Below are positions 1 through 5,130 of a stretch of 14,783 nt of DNA, piece after piece. Source of the DNA: Baffinella frigidus (Eukaryota > Cryptophyceae > Cryptomonadales > Baffinellaceae); assembly GCA_026770585.1 (NCBI GenBank), contig MU647424.1, positions 8,160 to 22,942 on the forward strand, given 5' to 3'. The position numbers and the translations under genes are program-made. The notes under the pieces were generated by a model. That model ran no database searches, was not told the origin of the DNA, and was given only the letters and a program-made list of their open reading frames with translations. Every line of letters starts with the position of its first letter. Position 1 is the stretch's first letter.

Positions 1-183
1 CTCTCTCCCTCTCTCCCTCTCTCCCTCGCTCCCTCGCTCCCTCTCTCCCTCTCCCTATCCCACTCTCGCTCTCTCGCTCTCTCTCGCTCTCTCTCCCCCC
101 CTCTCGCTCTCTCTCCCTCTCTTCTCTCCTCTATCCCTCTCTCTTTCTCCTTCTCTCTCCCTCGATCTCTCTCTCTCTCGAGC
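1..183. repeat. CT-rich microsatellite at window edge
   Basis: Imperfect (CT)n/(CTCC)n low-complexity DNA runs from the first base and is probably cut by the window edge. It ends just before a candidate 3' splice site (TTTTCTGGAG), so on the + strand it could serve as a very long polypyrimidine tract. Confidence 0.95.
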
Positions 184-194
184 ATTTTCTGGAG

Positions 195-350
195 TGTGAG
201 GTCCCGGTTCCACAACATTGACCCACCGTGGGCTGAGTATTTTGGCGTGTCGGGCCTAGTCAACCCAGGTGTGCTCCGAAGGGAATCCATGGTGGCCATG
301 TTGGTCTCTGTCCAAAACAAGTGCGGTGTCGAGTCTGGACAAGAAGAAAC
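195..350 (+). CDS. candidate internal exon, unknown protein
   Basis: An open frame with protein-like composition. It contains IDPPWAEYFGVSGLVNPGVL followed by RRESMVAMLVSVQNK. The CT tract just upstream plus ...CTGGAG at 187-194 could be a 3' splice site, and GTATGT at 351-356 is a good 5' splice site. With these borders the exon is 156 nt, beginning with one base of a split codon and ending in phase 2. I do not recognise the family. Its end phase (2) does not fit the phase-0 start of E1 at 1257, so another exon would have to lie between them or this is a different gene. The inference rests on composition and splice signals only. Confidence 0.3.
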
Positions 351-739
351 GTATGTTCCTCTTTTGCTAGCGGGAAAGACGTAGAAACGTATTTTCCCCT
401 CTTGGGGAAAAGACGTCCCGTCTTTTCCGACAAAACGTCAAAGAATGAACGTCAAGAGACGAAACGCGTCAAAGACGGAACGTCTTTTCCCTCGAAGGTT
501 TTTGCTCTCGAGCAGGCGAGATGTATTTTATGAGCAGGCTAAATGTAATCCCCCCCTACCACACGAGAATGCTAGGGGGGGCTATTTAAAACCAATGTGA
601 TTTTAGAAGCGGGCATTTGTGTAGTAACTTTCGTTGATTGGTCACGTAACTCTGCGAAATTAGCACAGGCGCGAGGTTGGAATACCCTATCCTGGTACAA
701 ATATTTACAACCCCACATGTAAATAGGATCCTCCAACGT
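351..739. other. Intergenic or intronic stretch with two hairpins
   Basis: No convincing gene. 387-399 and 404-416 form a 13-bp inverted repeat with one mismatch around the loop TCTT. The motif ACGTCTTTTCC recurs on both strands nearby (about 412-500). A second perfect 9-bp inverted repeat, CCCCCCCTA (550-558) and TAGGGGGGG (573-581), resembles the core of foldback family A. Confidence 0.6.
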
Positions 740-902
740 TCTCGAGTGGATGTATGCACCCCGTTGGGGAGCTCCGAGCTCCGTGAGGGACTGGTGGATG
801 GCATTGATGAAACTCTCTCCGAGTTTCCGTTACCTTTTCCGTAGGAACCCCCCTATGCCCCTATGGGTTGCCTACCGTAGGGTCCTACATCTCATCGTTT
901 AA
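740..902 (+). other. open frame containing a dispersed repeat copy
   Basis: An open frame reads EWMYAPRWGAPSSVRDWW, then SFRYLFRRNPPMPLWVAYRR, and stops at TAA 900-902. The second peptide is encoded by 824-884, and a related copy lies inverted at 2370-2428. Either this is a coding-derived repeat or the frame is accidental. There are no clear splice borders and no family that I recognise. Confidence 0.3.
824..884 (+). repeat. dispersed repeat, copy 1 (inverted partner at 2370-2428)
   Basis: About 60 bp, matching the reverse complement of 2370-2428 at most positions. Shared blocks include TTTCCGTTACC, CTATGCCCCTA and GGTTGCCTACCGTAGG. Both copies lie upstream of duplicated exon pieces of the E1-E4 gene. 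Confidence 0.8.
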
Positions 903-944
903 GAGTCGTTCAACATGCCTTCGAAGTCCGGTGTGTGGCTACAG

Positions 945-1003
945 ACGATGCTGGTCTCCGCGCGGAGAACGCAAGGCTTCTCCTGGAGGTGGACCACGCT
1001 TTT
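945..1003 (+). pseudogene. E1 copy 1, decayed exon fragment
   Basis: Similar to E1 (1257-1331): CGATGCTG...GCGGAGAACGCAAGG...CTCCTGGAGG. The AG acceptor at 943-944 is kept, but a 2-nt length difference near the start shifts the frame. The 3' third of the exon and its donor are replaced by other sequence (TTTTCGAAACCC). Confidence 0.7.
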
Positions 1004-1007
1004 CGAA

Positions 1008-1062
1008 ACCCTAAATGTGTTTTATGGCTCTAAATGTGTTTTATGGCTCTAAATGTTGGCAA
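1008..1062. repeat. tandem intron repeat, about 20-bp unit
   Basis: Tandem copies of CTAAATGTGTTTTATGGCT. Related, more degenerate copies occur at 1183-1253, just before the intact E1 exon. The repeat therefore belongs to the duplicated unit that also carries E1. Confidence 0.85.
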
Positions 1063-1079
1063 TAAAATCAATGTTTCAG

Positions 1080-1133
1080 GCGATGTTGAACGACGCGGAG
1101 AACGCACGGCTCCTCCTGGAGGCGGACGACGCT
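1080..1133 (+). pseudogene. E1 copy 2, 3'-truncated exon copy
   Basis: It follows a good acceptor (ATGTTTCAG, ending 1079) and reads in phase 0 as AMLNDAENARLLLEADDA, the same peptide start as the intact copy. It then breaks off into TTTTAAAACCC before the donor. Codon differences from copy 3 are mostly silent (GAC/GAT, CTC/CTG), as expected if it was once under coding constraint. Confidence 0.75.
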
Positions 1134-1182
1134 TTTAAAACCCGTTTATTGTATCGGCTATTGTAACTTAGTACCAGCTGCT

Positions 1183-1253
1183 CTAAATGTATTCTATGGC
1201 GTGTTTTACGGGAAATTATAACGTGTTTTATGGCGGTAAATGTATTGTATGGG
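1183..1253. repeat. degenerate copies of the 1008-1062 intron repeat
   Basis: Several imperfect copies of TAAATGTNTTTTATGGC directly precede the acceptor of the intact E1 exon. They match the sequence upstream of E1 copy 2. Confidence 0.75.
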
Positions 1254-1256
1254 CAG

Positions 1257-1331
1257 GCGATGTTGAACGACGCGGAGAATGCAAGGCTGCTCCTGGAGGC
1301 GGACGATGCCTACTCCGAGGAGGACTACAAG
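1257..1331 (+). CDS. E1: intact internal exon, 75 nt, phase 0-0
   Basis: Twenty-five codons lie between an AG acceptor (GGGCAG, ending 1256) and a GT donor (AAG|GTCCCT at 1332). The peptide begins AMLNDAENARLLLEADD and ends AYSEEDYK; it is acidic and predicted helical. GC3 is high. This is the only one of five E1 copies with both splice borders and the full reading frame. In the proposed gene it joins in phase 0 to E2 at 2033 after a 701-nt intron made largely of CCCTAAA/CCCTGAA heptamers. The family is not recognised. The peptide frame is conserved in the decayed copies at 1080, 1495 and 1754, which supports it as real coding sequence. The exon or exons upstream are not securely located. Confidence 0.65.
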
Positions 1332-1369
1332 GTCCCTATCTCTACACCCTGATCCCCAGACCCTCTGAT

Positions 1370-1494
1370 CCTTCATCCCTGGACCCTACCAATCTCTAAA
1401 CCTCTTCCTAGACCCTCTAAACCCTGATCCCTAGACCCTCTAAACCCTGGATCCCTAGACCCTACCGATCTCTAAACCCTGATCCCTAGACCCT
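1370..1494. repeat. degenerate telomere-like heptamers (CCCTAGA/CCCTAAA)
   Basis: Imperfect heptamers are organised into a longer unit that includes ACCCTCTAAACCCTGATCCC. The stretch lies between E1 copies 3 and 4, inside the predicted first intron. Confidence 0.85.
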
Positions 1495-1551
1495 GAGAAT
1501 GCAAGGCTGCTCCTGGAAGCGGACGATGCCTACTCCGAGGAGGACTACAAG
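1495..1551 (+). pseudogene. E1 copy 4, 5'-truncated exon with intact donor
   Basis: An in-frame copy of the last 19 codons of E1 (ENARLLLEADDAYSEEDYK). It is nearly identical to 1275-1331, including the donor AAG|GTCCCTATCTC. The first 18 nt and the acceptor are missing and replaced by CCCTAGACCCT heptamers. Without an acceptor it cannot be an ordinary internal exon. Confidence 0.8.
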
Positions 1552-1559
1552 GTCCCTAT

Positions 1560-1753
1560 CTCCCAATCAAACCCTAAAACCCCTGAACCCTGAATTGTCA
1601 CAATCAAACCCTAGAATCCCTGAACCCTGAATCCTCAACCCTAAACCCTGAACCCTAAACCCTAAACCCTGAACCCTGAACCCTGATTCCTGAACCCTGA
1701 ATCCTGGGCCCTGAGCCCTGAGCCCCAAAGCCTAAAACCCTAAACCAAAAACT
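1560..1753. repeat. telomere-like array, CCCTGAA-rich
   Basis: Imperfect CCCTAAA and CCCTGAA heptamers with scattered variants, inside the predicted first intron. Confidence 0.9.
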
Positions 1754-1790
1754 GACGATTACTCCGAGGAAAACTACAAGGTCCCCTATC
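1754..1790 (+). pseudogene. E1 copy 5, short 3' fragment with donor
   Basis: Reads DDYSEENYK followed by the donor GTCCCCTATCTC. Compared with the intact exon it lacks exactly one codon (GCC) and has one D-to-N change, so the frame is preserved. The 5' half is missing. Confidence 0.7.
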
Positions 1791-1794
1791 TCTA

Positions 1795-2031
1795 AACCCT
1801 ACACCCTGAACCCTGAACCCTGAATTCTGAACCCTGAACCCTGAATCCTGAAATCCTCAGCCCTTAACCCTGAACCCTAAACCCTAAACCCTAAACCATA
1901 AACCCTAAACCCTAAATCTTGAACCCTAAACCCTGAACCCTAAATTTTGAACCCTGAACCCTAAACCCTGAACCCTAAACCCTAAAACCTGAATCCTGAA
2001 CCCTAAACCCGAAACCCGAAACCGTAACGCA
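1795..2031. repeat. telomere-like array before E2
   Basis: Dense CCCTAAA/CCCTGAA heptamers run directly up to the E2 acceptor (GTAACGCAG). There is essentially no polypyrimidine tract apart from the C-rich heptamers themselves. Confidence 0.9.
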
Positions 2032-2032
2032 G

Positions 2033-2090
2033 ATCGCGAAGCGCGAGCTGCCTCTGATGCCATCGATGGGAGGCACCGGCAAGATCCATG
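2033..2090 (+). CDS. E2: intact internal exon, 58 nt, phase 0-1
   Basis: Nineteen codons plus one base, between acceptor ACGCAG (ending 2032) and donor ATG|GTACCC (2091). The peptide is IAKRELPLMPSMGGTGKIH plus the first base of a split codon. E1 ends in phase 0 and E2 starts in phase 0. E2 ends with G, which joins with CA at the start of E3 to give an alanine codon. It is the only one of four copies with both splice signals. Between copies the changes are largely silent (CGC/CGA, CTG/TTG, CAT/CAC), and length differences are multiples of three. No family is recognised. Confidence 0.6.
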
Positions 2091-2100
2091 GTACCCTCCC

Positions 2101-2152
2101 ACACCCTAAACCCTAAACCCTAGACCCTAAACTCGAAACCTCTTCTTCACCC
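2101..2152. repeat. short telomere-like array
   Basis: CCCTAAA and CCCTAGA heptamers follow the E2 donor inside the predicted second intron. Confidence 0.85.
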
Positions 2153-2195
2153 TCGAAACCTTGTTGAGAGAGACGTGTATTGGTGCGAGGTTCTC

Positions 2196-2262
2196 TCGGG
2201 GGTTGGGGTTCAGGGGTTGGAGTTGAGGGTTTCGGGGTTGGAGTTTAGGGATTAGGGGGATA
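2196..2262. repeat. telomere-like array in opposite orientation
   Basis: GGTTGGGGTTCAGGGG, GAGGGTTTCGGGG and GTTTAGGGATTAG are TTTAGGG-type on the + strand, unlike the surrounding CCCTAAA-type arrays. This points to a local inversion or an independent insertion. Confidence 0.7.
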
Positions 2263-2280
2263 GCAGACCATGCTGCCCAC

Positions 2281-2335
2281 ATCGCGAAGCGAGAGCCTCT
2301 GATGCCAGTGATGGGAGGCACGCCCAAGATCCACG
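2281..2335 (+). pseudogene. E2 copy 2, acceptor lost
   Basis: Reads IAKREPLMPVMGGTPKIH, one codon shorter than copy 1 and still in frame, with the donor ACG|GTACCC kept. The base preceding ATCGCG is C (CCCAC) instead of the AG acceptor, so the 3' splice site is broken. Confidence 0.75.
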
Positions 2336-2369
2336 GTACCCTCCGAAACCCGAAACCCTAAACCGTCGT

Positions 2370-2428
2370 CCCTACGGTAGGCAACCGGTAGGGGCATAGA
2401 GGGGTTCCTATGGATCAGGTAACGGAAA
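2370..2428 (-). repeat. dispersed repeat, copy 2 (inverted relative to 824-884)
   Basis: The reverse complement matches 824-884. Read on the - strand it gives FRYLIHRNPSMPLPVAYRR against FRYLFRRNPPMPLWVAYRR in the other copy. Confidence 0.8.
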
Positions 2429-2484
2429 GGTGGCCCGATTTGGGCCGAATAAGCCTTGGTAGACCGGTGTGTGGTGCTGCCCAG

Positions 2485-2557
2485 ATCGCAAAGCGAGAGA
2501 TCGCGAAGCGAGAGTTGCCTCTGATCCCAGCGATGGAAGGCACGGCCAAGATCCACG
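2485..2557 (+). pseudogene. E2 copy 3, internal 15-nt duplication, donor lost
   Basis: The acceptor TGCCCAG (ending 2484) is intact. The first five codons (IAKRE) are repeated exactly once more, so the copy is 24 codons plus one base and stays in frame. The donor GT is replaced by GC (ACG|GCCCTT). A GC donor is conceivable, but the flanking bases do not support it strongly. Confidence 0.75.
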
Positions 2558-2561
2558 GCCC

Positions 2562-2661
2562 TTAAACCCTAGACCCTAAACCCTAGACCCTAGACCCTAG
2601 ACCCTAGACCCTAGACCCTAGACCCTAGACCCTAGACCCTAGACCCTAGATCCTAGACCCC
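2562..2661. repeat. homogeneous CCCTAGA heptamer array
   Basis: About a dozen nearly perfect CCCTAGA units in tandem. The uniform variant contrasts with the mixed arrays on both sides and suggests recent tandem amplification of a single variant heptamer. Confidence 0.95.
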
Positions 2662-2698
2662 CTGATGCCATCGATGGGAGGCACCGGGAAAATCCACG
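2662..2698 (+). pseudogene. E2 copy 4, 5'-truncated with donor
   Basis: Reads LMPSMGGTGKIH plus one base, then the donor ACG|GTACCC. The 5' third and the acceptor are missing and replaced by CCCTAGA heptamers. Confidence 0.75.
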
Positions 2699-2815
2699 GT
2701 ACCCTCCCAAACCCTAGACCCTAAACCCTAAACCCTAAACCCTAGACCCTAAACCCTAAACCCTAACCCCTAACCCCTAAACCCTAGACCCTAGACCCTA
2801 AACCTTAAACCCAAA
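2699..2815. repeat. telomere-like array, CCCTAAA type
   Basis: Mostly CCCTAAA with some CCCTAGA and CCCCTAA units, in the second predicted intron. Confidence 0.9.
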
Positions 2816-3111
2816 CGCTCCACGGTGCTAATGCAAACACCAAACCCCGCCTGACAATTCAAAGGGCCCGAGAGGTGATGCGACTGTCTTCCGCAGAGAC
2901 TTGTCGAGCAGCCTTGCCCTCCCGATGGGTGTCTCCCGCGAAAGCGCCACGGACTACCGTAGTTCACTATCCCATGCCTACTCCCCGTAGTATTCGCGCC
3001 GTAGAGGCAAAGACCTACAGTAGTGCCATAGCGTATGGTGGTAAGAGCCCTAGGGCCTACTGTAGTCCAACAACGCATGCTAACTATCCAAAGCAATACC
3101 GCATGCCAACA
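2816..3111. other. intronic sequence with repeated CTACNGTAG palindromes
   Basis: No gene is supported. Several short palindromic words recur (CTACCGTAG, CTACAGTAG, CTACTGTAG, CCGTAG). They share the vocabulary of the foldback element cores elsewhere in the window, so this may be an old element. Confidence 0.45.
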
Positions 3112-3549
3112 TGCTAAGCATGCGATAACGACTAGACGTAAGTGATGACTACACCACCGTATGCTAACTCCCGAGAGTGGCAAAATTTGTCAACTTAGGA
3201 TCACTTGCCCACAAAAACGCTAGGGATCCTCACGTTGGGTCCGTAAGTTGACGATACGTCAGTTGACGATACGTAAGTTGACGATACAGTATGTAGTAGA
3301 CGTGAGCAATGACTACGTTTTCGCATGCTAACGCCCGAAAGTTTGTGCCGTGGTCGCATTCTAAGCGTCTAGTCGTGCTCGCATTCTAAGCATACGATAA
3401 CGACGAGACGTAAGTGATGACTACATTACCGTAAGCTAACTCCCGAGACTCCCACCGCGCCGGGCGCAAGGCCTTGCGGAGCAGCTTTCACCGAATACAG
3501 TATGTAGACGTAGGCAATGACAGCGTTGTCGCTTGCTAACGCCTGAGAG
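3112..3549. repeat. alternating satellite with four intron-like 40-bp modules
   Basis: Four modules at 3138-3177, 3302-3341, 3410-3449 and 3510-3549 are about 40 bp each. They begin GTAAGT, GTGAGC, GTAAGT and GTAGGC. Three contain TGCTAAC and the third has AGCTAAC at the same place. Three end in AG at base 40, while the third has its AG two bases earlier (3446-3447). Flanking sequence defines two subtypes that alternate: subtype A (TACGATAACGACNAGAC before GT) at 3138 and 3410, and subtype B (ATACAGTATGTAG before GAC or TAGAC) at 3302 and 3510. The TGCTAAC...CCCGAGA part also precedes both E3 copies. Confidence 0.8.
3243..3287. repeat. 15-bp tandem repeat, three copies
   Basis: Three tandem units of GTAAGTTGACGATAC; the middle one has GTC in place of GTA. 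It lies between the first two intron-like modules. Confidence 0.95.
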
Positions 3550-3560
3550 TATCTGTCACA

Positions 3561-3669
3561 TATATTGAACGTGTGTTGAGCGTATATTGAATGCTAACTC
3601 CCGAGACTCCCACAGCACCAGGAGAGGGCCCAGTGGCGGAGAAGGGCAAGGAGAAGAACCGCACGTCCA
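3561..3669 (+). repeat. direct duplication, unit 1 (unit 2 at 3772-3880)
   Basis: The same order of sequence occurs 211 bp downstream: TATATTGAACGTGTGTTGAG, then a TGCTAAC branch-point-like word, then an AG acceptor and E3. The segment between the units (3671-3735) carries several inverted copies of CGTTCAATATACG. Confidence 0.9.
3616..3668 (+). pseudogene. E3 copy 1, 3' end degraded, donor lost
   Basis: After the acceptor CCCACAG (ending 3615) it reads PGEGPVAEKGKEKNRTSN. The match to intact E3 stops there and no GT donor follows. TGCTAAC lies at 3592-3598, the same distance from the AG as in copy 2. Confidence 0.75.
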
Positions 3670-3771
3670 ACATACGCTTGATATACGTTCAATGTACGTT
3701 CGATACGTTCAATATACGATCAATATACGTTCGACATAACGTGTATATATGCTGTGGACGTTGGACGCACG

Positions 3772-3880
3772 TATATTGAACGTGTGTTGAGCGTATATTG
3801 AGTGCTAACTCCCGAGAGTGTTGCAGCACCAGGAGAGGGCCCAGTGGCGGAGAAGGGCAAGGAGAAAAAACGCAAGTCCA
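3772..3880 (+). repeat. direct duplication, unit 2
   Basis: The second copy of the 3561-3669 unit; it contains the intact E3 acceptor and most of that exon. Confidence 0.9.
3803..3826 (+). promoter_or_regulatory. predicted branch point and 3' splice site of E3
   Basis: TGCTAAC at 3803-3809 matches the strong branch-point consensus and is followed after a short interval by TTGCAG (AG at 3825-3826). The decayed copy at 3592-3615 has the same 18-nt distance from branch A to G of AG. Confidence 0.55.
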
Positions 3881-3891
3881 AGCTCCACAAG
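3827..3891 (+). CDS. E3: intact internal exon, 65 nt, phase 1-0
   Basis: Two bases (CA) complete the codon begun by the last G of E2, giving alanine. Twenty-one codons follow, reading PGEGPVAEKGKEK and then KRKSKLHK, a lysine-rich segment. The acceptor is TTGCAG (ending 3826) and the donor is AAG|GTGCAA (3892). The end is phase 0, which fits the phase-0 start of E4. The basic stretch KEKKRKSK could be a nuclear-localisation or nucleic-acid-contact patch, but this is only inferred from charge. Copy 1 at 3616 and a very degraded relative near 3448-3475 (TAPGARPCG) lie upstream. Confidence 0.6.
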
Positions 3892-3895
3892 GTGC

Positions 3896-4046
3896 AACCC
3901 TAAACCTTCTTCGTGTTTGCTCTTAAGCAAACCCTGAACCCTGAACCCTGAACCCTAAACCCTAAACCCTAAACCCTAAACCCTAAACCCCAAACCCCAA
4001 ACCCCAAACCCTAAACCCAGAACCCTCAACCCTGAACCCTAAACCC
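3896..4046. repeat. telomere-like array before E4
   Basis: CCCTGAA units at first, then CCCTAAA and CCCCAAA units, filling the third predicted intron. Confidence 0.9.
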
Positions 4047-4055
4047 GTTGAGCAG

Positions 4056-4124
4056 GATGCGCGCGAAACGCGGCGGGCGAAGCAGCGTGTCAGGGGGCTG
4101 GGGTGGCTGCACCAAACCCACTCC
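4056..4124 (+). pseudogene. E4 copy 1, decayed terminal exon
   Basis: The acceptor TTGAGCAG (ending 4055) is intact. It reads DARETRRAKQRVRGLGWLHQ, with a 6-nt in-frame insertion relative to intact E4, then THS before merging into CCCTCAACCC heptamers. The terminal stop is lost. Confidence 0.75.
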
Positions 4125-4129
4125 CCTCA

Positions 4130-4210
4130 ACCCTAAACCCTGAACCCTGAACCTTGAATCCTCAACCCAAAACCCAAACCCCAAAACCCGAAACACTCAA
4201 CACTACACCC
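4130..4210. repeat. telomere-like array between E4 copies 1 and 2
   Basis: Degenerate CCCTAAA, CCCTGAA and CCCAAAA units. Confidence 0.85.
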
Positions 4211-4217
4211 TAAACAG

Positions 4218-4270
4218 GAAGCCCGCGAAACCCGGCGGGCGAAACGGCGCGTCATTTTTCGACACCGCCT
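4218..4270 (+). pseudogene. E4 copy 2, 3'-truncated
   Basis: After AAACAG it reads EARETRRAKRRVIF, then diverges into CGACACCGCC. Differences in the shared part are mostly silent. Confidence 0.7.
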
Positions 4271-4370
4271 AACACCTACACCCTAACCTCAAAACCCTGA
4301 ACCCTAAAAACAAAACCCTGGGCCCTGAACCCTAACCCCTGATCCATAAACCCTAGATCCCAAACCCCTT
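4271..4370. repeat. telomere-like array between E4 copies 2 and 3
   Basis: Imperfect CCCTGAA, CCCTAAC and CCCTAAA units. Confidence 0.85.
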
Positions 4371-4396
4371 GAGCAAGACACGCGCGAAACCCGGCC
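4371..4396 (+). pseudogene. E4 copy 3, short 5' fragment
   Basis: GAGCAAGACACGCGCGAAAC matches the acceptor region and first codons of E4. The acceptor CAG has become CAA and the rest is missing. Confidence 0.6.
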
Positions 4397-4490
4397 CAAA
4401 CTCTAAACCCTCAACCCTAAACCCAAAAACCAAAACCCAGATCCCAAAACCCAAACCCCAAAACACGAAACACGAAACACTGCACCGTAA
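4397..4490. repeat. degenerate telomere-like array before intact E4
   Basis: CCCTAAA, CCCAAAA and ACACGAA units, A-rich and more diverged than the arrays upstream. Confidence 0.8.
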
Positions 4491-4494
4491 ACAG

Positions 4495-4572
4495 GATGCG
4501 CGCGAAACGCGACGCGCGAAGCGGCGAGTCATGGGGCGGCTGCACCAGACGCACAAGCGCCTCGGCCGCTAG
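4495..4572 (+). CDS. E4: intact terminal exon with stop, 78 nt
   Basis: Twenty-five codons and a TAG stop (4570-4572) follow the acceptor AAACAG (ending 4494). The peptide is strongly basic: DARETRRAKRRVMGR followed by LHQTHKRLGR. Joined to E1, E2 and E3 it closes a continuous 276-nt frame (91 residues of a C-terminal part plus stop). It is the only E4 copy with acceptor, full frame and stop. GC3 is high. Three decayed copies lie upstream in the predicted third intron, and another lies past the stop at 5500. The family is unknown; the charge suggests a nucleic-acid or ribosome-associated tail, but nothing diagnostic is seen. Confidence 0.6.
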   Translation, partial: DARETRRAKRRVMGRLHQTHKRLGR

Positions 4573-4574
4573 TA

Positions 4575-4655
4575 GACTGCTTTCTCTGCACATCCTTTCT
4601 ACGGAAAGGCGTGTTGTTGGGCTATCTTGGGAGAAATCAAAACCTGAAGGTCCTA
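4575..4655 (+). repeat. family C element, copy 1
   Basis: Contains GCTTTCTCTGCA, CCTTTCTACGGAAAGGCGTG, TTGGGCTATCTTGGGAG and AAACCTGAAGG. Related copies lie inverted at 5333-5425 and direct at 10566-10655. The family is more distantly related to the blocks at 4737, 4920 and 5942. Confidence 0.75.
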
Positions 4656-4698
4656 AACCTAGAGGACCTAGAGGACTCGGAAGGACCTTCACTTCCTC

Positions 4699-5120
4699 CC
4701 GCACGACCGCTGCATGTAGAAACGCACGAAAGAAGGAAGCATGGCCTTTCTACAGAACAAGTTCCGGTGTCCGCATATGTTGGGAGCTCGAAGAACGTAA
4801 AGGACCTCAAGGAGGGAGCTTTGATAATGCCCGCACGGGCGTTGCACGCGTTGTGCGCGTGTTTGGTGGATGTCAACGTGGTGTGGTGCGTGGGAGGAAT
4901 AAAGGATGTGATCCGAAAGGAAGCATGGCTTTTCTGCAGAACAAGTTCCGGTGTCCGCCTATGGTGGGAGCTCGAAGAACCCAAAGGACCTAAAAAACCT
5001 TGACTCCCACCCGCACGACCGCTGCATGTAGAAATGCACGAAAGAGAGGGCGCGTTGCTAATGCCCGCGCGGGCGTTGCACGCGTTGTGCGCGTCTTTGG
5101 TGGATGTCAACTTTGTGAGC
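4699..5120. repeat. mosaic of three shuffled blocks (order X-D-Y-D-X-Y)
   Basis: Block X (CGCACGACCGCTGCATGTAG) occurs at 4699 and 5011. Block D (GAAGCATGG...CAAGTTCCGGTGTCCGC...GGGAGCTCGAAGAAC) occurs at 4737-4810 and 4920-4992. Block Y (GGGCGTTGCACGCGTTGTGC...TTTGGTGGATGTCAAC) occurs at 4828-4880 and 5061-5113. The spacings differ (312, 183 and 233 bp), so this is not one simple tandem duplication. Open frames on both strands here are repetitive for the same reason, and no gene is supported. Confidence 0.85.
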
Positions 5121-5130
5121 GGTTGTCAAC

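Noticed and set aside
2791-3183. 130-codon open frame on the - strand
   Set aside because: It spans telomere-like heptamers, palindromic words and the first intron-like module. Its composition is odd (many C, W, R) and there are no splice borders, so it is a chance frame inside the predicted E2-E3 intron.
4637-5110. 157-codon open frame on the - strand with internal repetition
   Set aside because: The repetition follows the DNA blocks X, D and Y, which are also open on the + strand. No codon bias or domain supports a protein.
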